DNA from: Actinomycetota bacterium
Lineage (GTDB): Bacteria > Actinomycetota > Thermoleophilia > Gaiellales > Gaiellaceae
Length of the DNA: 64,000 bases
Reading direction: 5' to 3'
Assembly (NCBI GenBank): GCA_009702325.1
Contig: WLID01000007.1
Coordinates: forward strand, 22,810-86,809
How positions within the stretch are numbered: position 1 is the first letter of the stretch; each line of letters starts with the position of its first letter. The notes beneath the pieces are model-generated. The model was not told where the DNA came from. It saw nothing but the letters and a program-made list of their open reading frames with translations, and made no database searches. Position numbers and translations under genes: made by a program. Positions 7,956 through 15,485 of the stretch are shown here, piece after piece.

Positions 7956-9392
7956 ATGGCATCGCACGACCACCGGCGGCGGTGGATCGCGCTCATCGTC
8001 ATTTGTGCCGTGCAGTTCATGGTGGTGCTTGACGTCTCGATCGTGAACGTCGCTCTGCCGTCAATCAAGACGGCACTTAACTTCAGTGAGTCGAACTTGC
8101 AGTGGGTTGTCAGCGCCTACACGCTGGTTGCCGGCGGCTTCTTGCTGCTCGGCGGGCGCATCGGCGACATCATGGGCAGGCGCTTGCTGTTCATCTCGGG
8201 TCTCGTGCTGTTCACGGCGGGCTCGCTGATGTGCGGCCTCGCATGGACGCACGGGGCGTTGATCACCTTCCGGGCCGTCCAGGGCCTCGGAGCCGCGCTC
8301 GTTGCACCGTCAGCGCTCTCGCTGATCACCGCACTGTTTGATGAGGGTTCAGAACGCAACAAGGCGCTGGGCATCCTCGGCGCAATCTCCGGCTCGGGGG
8401 CGGCGTTCGGCGTCCTGCTCGGCGGCGTGCTGACGAGCGCGTTCTCATGGGAGTGGATCTTCTTCGTGAACGTGCCGGTTGGCGCCGCAGCCGTGATCGC
8501 GACGCTCCTGATCATTCCGGAGAGCAAGGGCGAACTTGGTCATCGCAGGTTCGATGTGGCCGGCGCGGTAACGATCACCGCCAGCCTGACGCTTCTCGTC
8601 TATGCGATCGTCAAAGCGTCAGAGTACGGCTGGGGGTCGGCAAAGACGCTCGGGATGATCGCTGTGGCGGTCGCAGGACACGCGCTCTTCCTGCTGATCG
8701 AGTGGAAGTCGAAGGCGCCGCTGATGCCGCTTCGCATCTGGTTGAACCGGACTCTCGCCGGAGCGAACATCGTCGGGTTCATGGTCGGTGCAGCGATCTT
8801 CGCGATGTTCTTCGTGCTGTCGCTGTATATGCAGCAAGTGCTCGGCTTCTCGGCACTCAAGGCTGGCGTTTCGTATCTCGCATGCGCCTTGAGCGTCATC
8901 TTCGCCGCAGCCCTCGCAGGCCAGCTTGTGACGAAGGTGGGTGTTCGAAACGTGCTTGTCGCAGGGACGGTCATCACGGCGATCGGGCTCTACTACTTCA
9001 CACATGTTTCGGAGAACGGGTCGTATTGGGGAGATCTCTTCCCCGGCCTCGTGATCGCCGGTGTTGGCCTCGGCTTCTCGTTCGTTCCGGTAACGATCGC
9101 CGCACTCTCGGGCGTCTCAAACCAGGACGCCGGGCTTGCGTCGGGATTGATCAACACGTCACAACAGATCGGTGGCGCGCTTGGCACCGCGATCGTGACG
9201 ACGGTGTATGTCTCGCGCTCGAACACGCTGGTGAAGCACGGCGACACCGTCCAGGTCGCTCTCACAAGCGGGTTCCAGCGTGCGTTCATGATCAACCTTG
9301 GCTTCGCCATCGTTGGCCTGATCGCGACGCTGCTTGTGATCAAGCGTGTGGCGCTCGCGGCCGAGGGTGCGCCGACAACGCCAGGTATCTAG
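7956..9392 (+). CDS. MFS drug/solute exporter, DHA2 (EmrB/QacA) family, 14 TM
   Basis: I start at the ATG at 7956 because GGAGGGAG lies seven bases upstream; this gives 478 residues. The sequence shows DHA2 hallmarks: motif D1 (LDVSIVNVALPSI), motif A (GGRIGDIMGRRLLFI) between helices 2 and 3, and motif C-like glycine-rich helices (ALGILGAISGSGAAFGVLLGGVL) near helix 5. About 14 membrane helices can be counted. Such proteins export amphipathic drugs or metabolites using the proton gradient. It sits 40 bases after the flippase gene but has its own ribosome-binding site. The substrate is unknown. Confidence 0.9.
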   Translation: MASHDHRRRWIALIVICAVQFMVVLDVSIVNVALPSIKTALNFSESNLQWVVSAYTLVAGGFLLLGGRIGDIMGRRLLFISGLVLFTAGSLMCGLAWTHGALITFRAVQGLGAALVAPSALSLITALFDEGSERNKALGILGAISGSGAAFGVLLGGVLTSAFSWEWIFFVNVPVGAAAVIATLLIIPESKGELGHRRFDVAGAVTITASLTLLVYAIVKASEYGWGSAKTLGMIAVAVAGHALFLLIEWKSKAPLMPLRIWLNRTLAGANIVGFMVGAAIFAMFFVLSLYMQQVLGFSALKAGVSYLACALSVIFAAALAGQLVTKVGVRNVLVAGTVITAIGLYYFTHVSENGSYWGDLFPGLVIAGVGLGFSFVPVTIAALSGVSNQDAGLASGLINTSQQIGGALGTAIVTTVYVSRSNTLVKHGDTVQVALTSGFQRAFMINLGFAIVGLIATLLVIKRVALAAEGAPTTPGI

Positions 9393-9400
9393 CGAAACGC

Positions 9401-9447
9401 TGTGTGGTGGGGCGGCCCGGGATCACCCGTTGCCGTCCCACCACACA
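9401..9447. terminator. Bidirectional terminator hairpin between MFS gene and leuA
   Basis: Arms at 9401-9415 and 9433-9447 pair over 15 positions with one G-U pair (TGTGTGGTGGGGCGG with CCGTCCCACCACACA). The hairpin lies between two convergent stops (9392 and 9456). No clear U-tract follows on either side, so termination strength is uncertain. Confidence 0.7.
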
Positions 9448-9455
9448 GTCTCGCG

Positions 9456-11153
9456 CTACCGACTGTCGAAGAGCGCCGCAGCTGTAGCTGCCGCATCGCG
9501 TGCTGCGATTGCGCGATTCACGGCGTTCAGGACAGCGCGCAGCGATGCCGTGACGATGCTCGGGTGAAGACCAACACCCCAGAAGGCCTCGTCGTCAACG
9601 TCGGCTTCGATGTATGCGGCGGCTGTTGCGTCAGCGGACGCGGCCATCGTGTGTTCGTGGTAATCACGAATCCGCACGTTGACCCCGAACGTCGTCGAGA
9701 TCGCATCGACGAGCGCCGCGATCGGCCCGTTGCCGTTGCCAACGATCTCTTGTTCTTCCCCGTTCACGCGAACCTTCGCCGTGATCGTGTCGTGGTCGTT
9801 CGCACTCATGTGCGTGTACGAGACGATCTCGTAGGGGCGCGTGTGTGAGAGGTAGTGATCGTGGAACGCGGCGAGCAGCTCGTCGGCCGTCAGCTCGTCG
9901 CCGCGTCCATCGGTGATCGACTGAACTTTCTGAGCGAAATCGACCTGCAGCCCGCGCGGGAGGTCGAGGTGGTGCTCAGCCTCCATCAGGTAGGCGACCC
10001 CACCTTTGCCTGATTGGGAATTGACCCGAATGATCGCTTCGTACGTGCGGCCGAGATCCATGGGGTCAATCGGCAGGTACGGCACATCCCACACTCCGGT
10101 TTCGGAGCGCTGCTGCGCGTACATGCCTTTCTTGATCGCGTCCTGGTGTGATCCCGAGAAGGCGGTGTAGACGAGCTCTCCCACATACGGGTGGCGGGGG
10201 TGCACGGGGAGCTCGTTGCACTCTTCGACGATGCGCTTGGCCTCGTCGATCCGTGAGAAGTCGAGTTCGGGATCGACACCTTGGGTGAGCAGGTTGATCG
10301 CAAGGGTGACCATGTCGACGTTGCCGGTTCGCTCGCCGTTGCCGAAGAGCGTCCCTTCGACGCGGTCGGCGCCAGCCATCAGGCCGAGTTCGGCGGTGGC
10401 GACGGCTGTGCCGCGATCGTTGTGCGGATGGACGGAAAGCAGGAAGACGTCTCGGTCGGAGACGTGCCGCTGGAACCATTCGAGACGGTCGGCATAGATG
10501 TTCGGCGGGAATGCCTCGACGGTGGTCGGCAGGTTGAGGATCATCTTGTCGGTTGCTGTCGGACCCCATTCGGCCATAACCGCCTCACAGATCTCGAGGG
10601 CGTAGTCGAGCTCAGTTCCGTGGAAGCTTTCCGGCGAGTACTGGAAGACGACCTTCGTGTCGGTTTTCGCGGCGAGCTGCTTGCAGAGCGCGGTGCCGCG
10701 CACTGCGAGATCGGTGATGCCGGCCTTGTCGAGCCGAAACACGACGCGCCGCTGGGTCTCGGACGTTGAGTTGTAGAGGTGGACGATCGCCTGCTTTGCT
10801 CCTGCGATCGCCTCATAGGTGCGCTCGATCAGCTCGGGTCGCGCCTGCGTGAGGACGGCGATTGTCGTGTCGTCGGGAATCAGGTTCTCGTCGATCAGCT
10901 TGCGTACGAAGTCGAAGTCGGTCTTCGACGCGGACGGGAACCCAACTTCGATCTCCTTCACGCCGAGCTGCAGGAGCAGGTCGAACATCTTCTGCTTGCG
11001 CTCAGCGTCCATCGGCTTGACGAGCGACTGGTTGCCGTCGCGTAGGTCGGTTGAGCACCAGATTGGCGCGTGGTCGACGACGGTGTCTGGCCATGTCCGG
11101 TCAGACAGCGCAACGGTGGTGTAGGGACGGTATTTCCAGGACGGCATCGGCAT
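9456..11153 (-). CDS. leuA: 2-isopropylmalate synthase, long form
   Basis: LeuA condenses acetyl-CoA with 2-oxoisovalerate, the first committed step of leucine synthesis. The 565-residue length matches the long actinobacterial/proteobacterial form with a C-terminal regulatory domain. The TIM-barrel start WCSTDLRDGNQSL (residues 32-44) carries the metal-binding Asp. SVHPHNDRGTAVATAELGLMAGADRVEGTLFGNGERTGN, quoted here in parts, contains the HxH metal ligands and the downstream GNGERTGN motif. The C-terminal ~120 residues (KVRVNGEEQEIVGNGNGPIAALVDAI) are the LeuA dimer/leucine-feedback domain. AAAGGAGC lies just upstream of the ATG at 11153. The gene is preceded by a leucine-rich leader peptide and hairpins (11154-11319). 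Confidence 0.96.
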   Translation of the reverse strand: MPMPSWKYRPYTTVALSDRTWPDTVVDHAPIWCSTDLRDGNQSLVKPMDAERKQKMFDLLLQLGVKEIEVGFPSASKTDFDFVRKLIDENLIPDDTTIAVLTQARPELIERTYEAIAGAKQAIVHLYNSTSETQRRVVFRLDKAGITDLAVRGTALCKQLAAKTDTKVVFQYSPESFHGTELDYALEICEAVMAEWGPTATDKMILNLPTTVEAFPPNIYADRLEWFQRHVSDRDVFLLSVHPHNDRGTAVATAELGLMAGADRVEGTLFGNGERTGNVDMVTLAINLLTQGVDPELDFSRIDEAKRIVEECNELPVHPRHPYVGELVYTAFSGSHQDAIKKGMYAQQRSETGVWDVPYLPIDPMDLGRTYEAIIRVNSQSGKGGVAYLMEAEHHLDLPRGLQVDFAQKVQSITDGRGDELTADELLAAFHDHYLSHTRPYEIVSYTHMSANDHDTITAKVRVNGEEQEIVGNGNGPIAALVDAISTTFGVNVRIRDYHEHTMAASADATAAAYIEADVDDEAFWGVGLHPSIVTASLRAVLNAVNRAIAARDAAATAAALFDSR

Positions 11154-11244
11154 CGGAAAAGCTCCTTTGGAGACGGACTACTCCCTTGAGGCAGGGAGCG
11201 CGGACGGGTATGTCAAGCGGTCTCCTCCCCTACCGGGGAAGGAG
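11154..11244 (-). promoter_or_regulatory. leuA leader RNA with alternative hairpins around the Shine-Dalgarno sequence
   Basis: Three pairings are visible on the leuA message. A hairpin at 11222-11244 (CTCCTTCCCC with GGGGAGGAG, one bulge) contains the leader-peptide stop codon in its loop. A five-pair hairpin lies at 11181-11198. At 11162-11172, CTCC-AAA-GGAG can hide the leuA Shine-Dalgarno. The CTCCTT at 11239-11244 is also exactly complementary to AAGGAG of that Shine-Dalgarno. Competing structures like these fit ribosome-controlled translation attenuation. No U-rich terminator tail is seen, so control of translation is more likely than of transcription. This is inferred from pairing alone. 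Confidence 0.6.
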
Positions 11245-11319
11245 CAGGCCGAGGCCGAGGAGGTCCGCGCCAAGCAGGGCCGGGGTGGCCAGAAGCTGCG
11301 AGATGCGGAACTCACCCAT
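11230..11319 (-). CDS. Leucine-rich leader peptide of leuA (29 residues)
   Basis: An ATG at 11319 opens a 29-codon frame ending in TAG at 11232-11230. The peptide reads MGEFRISQLLATPALLGADL followed by LGLGLLLPR, with 10 leucines including a run of three codons just before the stop. The stop lies in a hairpin loop, and the frame ends 76 bases before the leuA start. A good promoter (TTGCCA-N17-TACGCT) places transcription start at or beside the ATG, so the peptide would be translated from a leaderless message. Together these features match leader peptides that sense charged leucyl-tRNA. I know of leuA leader peptides in Corynebacterium but claim no homology. Confidence 0.75.
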   Translation of the reverse strand: MGEFRISQLLATPALLGADLLGLGLLLPR

Positions 11320-11326
11320 CCCCGAG

Positions 11327-11355
11327 AGCGTACCGAGAGGGGGAAGGGTTGGCAA
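11327..11355 (-). promoter_or_regulatory. Promoter of the leuA leader transcript
   Basis: On the minus strand TTGCCA (11355-11350) and TACGCT (11332-11327) are separated by exactly 17 bases. Seven bases then lead to the leader-peptide ATG. This is the best-formed -35/-10 pair in the window and implies a leaderless transcript. Confidence 0.7.
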
Positions 11356-11362
11356 CGCGGAC

Positions 11363-11662
11363 ACGGATTCGCCTGCTCGGTCGCCAGGGTTCGGGCTCGT
11401 AGAGTGCGCGAGCCAAGACCGAGGACGCCGGATTCGCGTGCTCTACGCGCTCGCCAGGATTCGGGCTCGTCGAGTGCGCGAGCCAAGGACGCAGGGAGCC
11501 CCAATAGTGGGGCTATTGGGGCGACCGAGGACGCCGGATTCGCGTGCTCTACGCGCTCGCCAGGATTCGGGCTCGTAGAGTGCGCGAGCCAAGGACGCAG
11601 GGAGCCCCAATAGTGGGGCTATTGGGGCGACCGAGGACGCCGGATTCGCGTGCTCTACGAGC
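11363..11662. repeat. 106-bp tandem repeat array (about 2.3 copies plus a diverged partial copy)
   Basis: Identical blocks starting GACCGAGGACGCCGGATTCG begin at 11417, 11523 and 11629, a period of 106 bases. Copies one and two are almost identical over their whole length, differing for example in TCGTCGAG versus TCGTAGAG. A shorter, diverged copy lies at 11363-11416. Each unit contains GGCTCG/CGAGCC inverted arms and, in the two full copies, a 10-pair palindrome. Long plus-strand frames cross the array but only repeat the same peptide and are not credible genes. The array fills the space between the leuA promoter and the WxL gene terminator. Confidence 0.85.
11498..11628. repeat. Duplicated palindrome inside the 106-bp repeat
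   Basis: GCCCCAATAG and CTATTGGGGC form a perfect 10-pair stem with a five-base loop (TGGGG). It occurs at 11498-11522 and again at 11604-11628. It could act as a protein site, a cruciform or an RNA hairpin; nothing in the sequence decides between these. Confidence 0.7.
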
Positions 11663-11670
11663 CCGAAAGA

Positions 11671-11698
11671 AGAAGGCCCGGCGGGGGCCGGGCCTTCT
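11671..11698 (-). terminator. Strong terminator downstream of the WxL-like gene
   Basis: AGAAGGCCCGGC and GCCGGGCCTTCT form a perfect 12-pair stem with a GGGG loop (CCCC on the minus strand). On the minus strand it is followed by a pyrimidine-rich CTTCTTTC tail. It lies 50 bases past the stop of the gene at 11748. Confidence 0.8.
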
Positions 11699-11700
11699 AG

Positions 11701-11740
11701 GGGAGGGGTACGTCTACTGCGGGAGGGGTATGTCTACTGC
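11701..11740. repeat. Direct repeat of 20 bases (two copies)
   Basis: GGGAGGGGTACGTCTACTGC at 11701-11720 is followed directly by the same 20 bases with one change (C to T) at 11721-11740. It lies in the 3' region of the WxL-like gene transcript, before the terminator. Its role is unknown. Confidence 0.75.
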
Positions 11741-11747
11741 GGGGGTA

Positions 11748-12296
11748 CTACGGGCCGGACACTGCCGCGACGGTGAGCGTCGAGGTGTAGGTGCCGGAGA
11801 AGGAGTTGCCGGGGATCGTGACGCTGACGGTCGGCGTGACGGTGAAGCGTCCGAGGCCGGTGGCTGATGCTGCGTTGAAGATTTTGACTGCGGCCGGCGC
11901 GGTTGCTGCTGCCGGGACGGTGAGCGGGTAGCTGATCGCGTTGGTCGGCGAGGTGCAGGTGCCGCCGCCGTTGCAGGTTGCGGTGATGCCGGTGATCGAC
12001 GATGCGGTGGTCGCGAGTGACTTCACACCCGTTGTGAACGTGGTGGAGGTGAGCGTGACGTTCCAGCCTGCGCCGGTGCCGCGCGCATCGATCAGCGTGA
12101 GCGGAACCGTGTAGGTGACGTTCTGGTCTGAACCGTCGAGCGTGCTCGAAAGGGAGGAGGTTGCGCCGTGGCTCAGTGTGATCGCGCCTGCACCGGTGAC
12201 CGTGGTCGTCGCGGTGACGGTGCCTGCAAGGGCCGTCGCTGCGAGAGCGAGGACGGCGACTGCAACTGCAAGGGATGAGGTGATTGCGGGCTTCAC
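11748..12296 (-). CDS. Secreted WxL-like surface protein
   Basis: This 182-residue protein begins (GTG) with a clear signal peptide: KPAITSSLAVAVAVLALAAT followed by ALA. The mature part is rich in Thr, Ser, Ala and Gly and has no charged core. Two stretches match the WxL cell-wall-binding fold: IDARGTGAGWNVTLTSTTF near residues 68-86, and the C-terminal SFSGTYTSTLTVAAVSGP preceded by a TGLGRFTVTP strand. WxL domains bind peptidoglycan non-covalently in Gram-positives. Here the protein stands alone, without the usual DUF916 or LPXTG partners, and one motif tryptophan is not obvious. A strong terminator follows. Function is surface-associated by inference. Confidence 0.6.
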   Translation of the reverse strand: MKPAITSSLAVAVAVLALAATALAGTVTATTTVTGAGAITLSHGATSSLSSTLDGSDQNVTYTVPLTLIDARGTGAGWNVTLTSTTFTTGVKSLATTASSITGITATCNGGGTCTSPTNAISYPLTVPAAATAPAAVKIFNAASATGLGRFTVTPTVSVTIPGNSFSGTYTSTLTVAAVSGP

Positions 12297-12439
12297 AGTT
12301 CACAGATTCGGGCACGCGTGTGGGAACTTGACCAGGACCCACGTAAGAATTTGGTTTGCGTGGCTCCTGGATGCGCGAGAACCTACGCAAACCTGTGCGA
12401 ACTCACTCGTCCGAGGGAGAAGCCGGGGATGAAGCGGCG
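12297..12439. promoter_or_regulatory. Intergenic region with two overlapping inverted repeats
   Basis: CAGGACCCACG (12333-12343) pairs with CGTGGCTCCTG (12359-12369) with one mismatch. Separately, GGTTTGCGT (12353-12361) and ACGCAAACC (12385-12393) form a perfect 9-base inverted repeat with a 23-base spacer. The region separates the PIG-L gene (upstream on the minus strand) from the WxL gene. One structure may end the first transcript and the other may control the second; I cannot assign these. No clear -35/-10 pair is seen. Confidence 0.4.
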
Positions 12440-13075
12440 TTACGTGACGACGCGATAGACCTGGAACACCTCGGCGTAGTCGCGCGCGACGTTCGTTCCG
12501 TGCGTGCGTGCGAGGCTCCAGACGTACTCGGCGTTTGCGTACCGGCGGTGCATCTGCGAGGCGTACTTCTCGAGGGCGGCGACCTTCTTCTCGAGGTGGC
12601 GCTTCTCAAGGGCGATGTAGGCCTGGTAGGCGAAGTCGAAGTTGTTCCACGGGATCTCGTAGCCGAGGATCGTCGTGTGCTTGAAGGCCCGCAGACCTTC
12701 GGCCGCGATCGTTTGGTGATCCTGGTGCACGTCGTGATGCGACGGTTGAAACACGAGATCGGGCCTGAACTCCTGCGAGACCTTGATCAGGAGCTCGAGG
12801 ATGTCCTGTCGAAACTCTGGGAAGCGGCGCACGTCGAAGTCGTGAACGGTGAGCTGCGACTCCGGGATCCCGAGCTCGCCGGTCGCCTCGCGCACTTCAC
12901 GGGCAAGCGTGTCGGGTGGAAATCCGGGTGGGAGCGACCGTGTTGCGATCGAGAAGGCGATGTAGTGCACTTCCGCTCCCGCCTCGACCAGCCGAGCCAT
13001 TGTTCCGCCGCAGCCGAACTCACCATCGTCGGTGTGCGGCGCAAGAACCAGCACGCGCTTTGCCCCCGAGATCAT
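12440..13075 (-). CDS. PIG-L (LmbE) family deacetylase
   Basis: The 211-residue protein has the PIG-L zinc-site motif VLVLAPHTDDGEFGCGGTM near residues 8-26, the second motif FQPSHHDVHQDHQTIAAEG near 113-131, and the typical family length. PIG-L enzymes remove N-acetyl groups from sugars such as GlcNAc in glycolipids, antibiotics, mycothiol or bacillithiol. Its start overlaps the O-antigen-ligase-like gene by four bases, which points to a glycan substrate rather than thiol synthesis, though mycothiol-type chemistry cannot be excluded. Cytoplasmic; no signal peptide. Confidence 0.88.
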   Translation of the reverse strand: MISGAKRVLVLAPHTDDGEFGCGGTMARLVEAGAEVHYIAFSIATRSLPPGFPPDTLAREVREATGELGIPESQLTVHDFDVRRFPEFRQDILELLIKVSQEFRPDLVFQPSHHDVHQDHQTIAAEGLRAFKHTTILGYEIPWNNFDFAYQAYIALEKRHLEKKVAALEKYASQMHRRYANAEYVWSLARTHGTNVARDYAEVFQVYRVVT

Positions 13076-14553
13076 GCGCGTTCTTTCACGGCGACGGGAA
13101 CAAGTGCGAGCAGGCTCCAGAAGATCGGGTCTTCAAAGAGGGAGTCGTAGAAGAGGCTGTGTGTGACCATCGCTAGCAAGGCTAGTCCGTAGACGAGCTG
13201 CGCGCGGCCGACACCGGTTGCGGGGTTCGCGTTCCGGTACGCGAGGCCGAACACCGTGACGAGCACCCAGGCAAACAACGCGAGCAGCGGGATGCCACCT
13301 TCAGCCGCGATCGTGATTGGTGTGTCGTGTGACGCGGCGGCCTTTGGCTCCTTGCCTTTCAGGTGGGTGACCTCCGCGTACGCCCGCCGGAAGCCCCCGG
13401 TGCCGGCGCCGAACACCGGCCGGTCGAAAGCGACCTTGAGTCCGTTCGACACGAGCTTTGATCGCCCGCCGGTTGCGTGCGAGAGGCCGTGTGTACCTAC
13501 GACCTTGTGCCGGACTGATGGGACGACCATCGATCCGAGCGCAACCACCAGTGCGATCACCGCAAGCGGAGCGACCGCTCGGCGCCCCCACACGACGATC
13601 AGCAGGCCGACGATCACAACGGCGAGCGCAACAAAGCTTGACTGTGAGAACGACGGCACGAGTCCGGCGAAGATGACACCGGTTGCCGAAGCTGCGACGA
13701 GGGACGTTCGGTTGCGCGAGAAAATGGTGAAGGCAATCGTCACCGTCAGGGCGACAACCAGGAACCGTCCGTAGATCGACGGGTCGTAGAAGACCGAGTT
13801 GACGCGGTAGAACCAGCTGCTCGGCGCGTAGGCGTTGTCGACGATCACCTTGGGGTTCCAAAACACGTTGCGCGTTGCGTACTCCCACAGCCCGATCGCA
13901 CCGAAGAGCGCCGCCATCAATGCGATGAGCTTTGCGAGCCGAACGTTCCATCGCAGATGCCACGGTAGGCGGGCGAGCGTCACTGCCAACACCCCAAACG
14001 GCAGCACGAAGAAGAGGAGGTAGATCGCACCTTGCCTTGGATCGACGGTCCACAGGAACGCGACACCCGTCCAGGCGATGAATGCGGCGAGCGGTGTTGA
14101 GAGTACGCCGAGCGGGGGCCCCTCGGGAGACGCAGGGAGCAGCACCGGCTCACCGTGAATCAGCTCAACGCTCTGCTCTTCGAACGCCTTCCAGGCGAGC
14201 ACCAATGCGGCAGCGGCGACCACGAGATAGAGCGGCAACAGCAGGTTTGCAGTCGTGTGACCGACGCTGACGGGAATGCGGGCCGGCGCACAGAGGAGAA
14301 CCGACACAGCAAGCAACCAGGGGTGCCGCACATACGCCCATGCGAGGAGCGCAGCAGCAACTGCACCGAAGACAGCAGCCGCCGCATACGCACGGTGATG
14401 GCCGGCTGGCGCGAGGTAGATCGCGAGCATGCCGGAGCCGAGCGCCCACGCCACAAGGCCGGCCACGCGTTCTGTTCGTCCAGCACGAAGGATCATCAGC
14501 GCAACGCCGATCGCGCCGATCGCGCCGCCAACCTGGGCGAGTCCCGCGCTCAT
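13072..14553 (-). CDS. O-antigen ligase/polymerase-like membrane protein (Wzy/WaaL superfamily)
   Basis: This 493-residue protein has about 11-12 hydrophobic helices and one large loop in the C-terminal half. In that loop GAGTGGFRRAYAEVTHLKGKEPKAAASHDTPI-type sequence (here given as GAGTGGFRRAY and ASHDTP) matches the Wzy_C periplasmic loop, where a His of 'HN/HDTP' is important. Such proteins polymerise or ligate lipid-linked glycans outside the membrane. It overlaps both neighbours by four bases, so it is translated with the FlgD-like exported protein and the PIG-L deacetylase. The glycan handled is unknown. Confidence 0.8.
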   Translation of the reverse strand: MSAGLAQVGGAIGAIGVALMILRAGRTERVAGLVAWALGSGMLAIYLAPAGHHRAYAAAAVFGAVAAALLAWAYVRHPWLLAVSVLLCAPARIPVSVGHTTANLLLPLYLVVAAAALVLAWKAFEEQSVELIHGEPVLLPASPEGPPLGVLSTPLAAFIAWTGVAFLWTVDPRQGAIYLLFFVLPFGVLAVTLARLPWHLRWNVRLAKLIALMAALFGAIGLWEYATRNVFWNPKVIVDNAYAPSSWFYRVNSVFYDPSIYGRFLVVALTVTIAFTIFSRNRTSLVAASATGVIFAGLVPSFSQSSFVALAVVIVGLLIVVWGRRAVAPLAVIALVVALGSMVVPSVRHKVVGTHGLSHATGGRSKLVSNGLKVAFDRPVFGAGTGGFRRAYAEVTHLKGKEPKAAASHDTPITIAAEGGIPLLALFAWVLVTVFGLAYRNANPATGVGRAQLVYGLALLAMVTHSLFYDSLFEDPIFWSLLALVPVAVKERA

Positions 14554-15473
14554 CGGACAACCACCTCGGTACGTGCCGCGTGGGTGCCGACCTTCACGTA
14601 GAGCGTGTAGGTGCCCGACGTGCTCGGTGCGGTGAATCGAAGCCGCCCGGTTGCGAAGCGGCCATGGACACCGGCAAAGAGCCAGCCCACAGACTTCGCG
14701 TCGGTCACGGCCTTCACCGTGAAGGTCTCGCCAGGGGCGACCTCAATGCGGGACGGCGAAACGGTTACGTACGCGACTCGCACCTCACCGGCAGGCACAG
14801 GCTTCGACCGATTCCCGGCCGTGTCCTCTGTCGCAACGAGGAGCCGGTACACACCGGCCTTTGCCGGACGGTCACGGAACCGGCCGTACCAAACAAGTCG
14901 CCCGCGCACCGGCTGGAAGCGTGTGTACTCCACGTCGCCGCGGCCAGCAACGCTCAGGATCGCGTGCCCAGCGCCACTCAGGCGGTACGTCACATAGACC
15001 GCGGGATTCGTCAGATCGCCGTCGGGTGAGATCGTCGTTGGCGCGACCGCCACGACGGTCGGAACGGGCGCGATGGTGTCGAGCGCGATCGGGTTCGGAA
15101 GGCGAATCGTGTCGCGCGCGGCGGCCAGGTGAACGACAGGCTCGTAGGTGCCATCGGGCAGCGTGAGCCCGTCTGCACCGCGCCCACGGAACACAACAGC
15201 GATCCGACCCGCCGGGTAGCGGCGATTGGAGGTGAGGGTCGCAATCCGTTCGCCGCCGCGCTCAATCCACACGCTCACCCGTTGCGCTTTGCGCAGGCGA
15301 AATTCGATGTGCGCGACGCGCGTCGGGCAACCGCACGTCGGCGAAAACGTCTTGTCAACGGCCGTGTCGTAGATCGGTGCCAGCTCGAGCTTCGCACCTT
15401 GCGTCAACGCAAACGCCCCCGCCGTTGCGGCGAGGAGCGCTACAAGCAGAACGGTCGAGGACAGCCGGGCCAC
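14550..15473 (-). CDS. Exported protein with FlgD-type Ig-like domains
   Basis: The 307-residue protein starts at GTG with a signal peptide or anchor (LSSTVLLVALLAATAGAFAL). Residues about 45-115 form a FlgD-like Ig module (RVAHIEFRLRKAQRVSVWIE, then RGADGLTLPDGTYEPVV). A second, similar beta module follows at about 135-225 (VYVTYRLSGAGHAILSVAG; AGVYRLLVATEDTAGN), and the C-terminus has a third beta-rich segment (SRIEVAPGETFTVKAVTDA). It has no enzyme motif. It lies 12 bases after the TauE gene and is coupled to the O-antigen-ligase-like gene, so it may help glycan export or anchoring; this is inference. Confidence 0.65.
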   Translation of the reverse strand: MARLSSTVLLVALLAATAGAFALTQGAKLELAPIYDTAVDKTFSPTCGCPTRVAHIEFRLRKAQRVSVWIERGGERIATLTSNRRYPAGRIAVVFRGRGADGLTLPDGTYEPVVHLAAARDTIRLPNPIALDTIAPVPTVVAVAPTTISPDGDLTNPAVYVTYRLSGAGHAILSVAGRGDVEYTRFQPVRGRLVWYGRFRDRPAKAGVYRLLVATEDTAGNRSKPVPAGEVRVAYVTVSPSRIEVAPGETFTVKAVTDAKSVGWLFAGVHGRFATGRLRFTAPSTSGTYTLYVKVGTHAARTEVVVR

Positions 15474-15485
15474 GGCCCGCGGATT

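Noticed and set aside
11051..11613. Long plus-strand frames across the 106-bp repeats, giving repeated Arg/Pro-rich peptides
   Set aside because: The peptides only reflect the DNA repeat and the strand opposite leuA's promoter; no ribosome site, no family resemblance, and composition unlike the real genes.
11363..11662. CRISPR array
   Set aside because: The repeat unit is 106 bases and tandem, without unique spacers between short repeats, and no cas genes are near.
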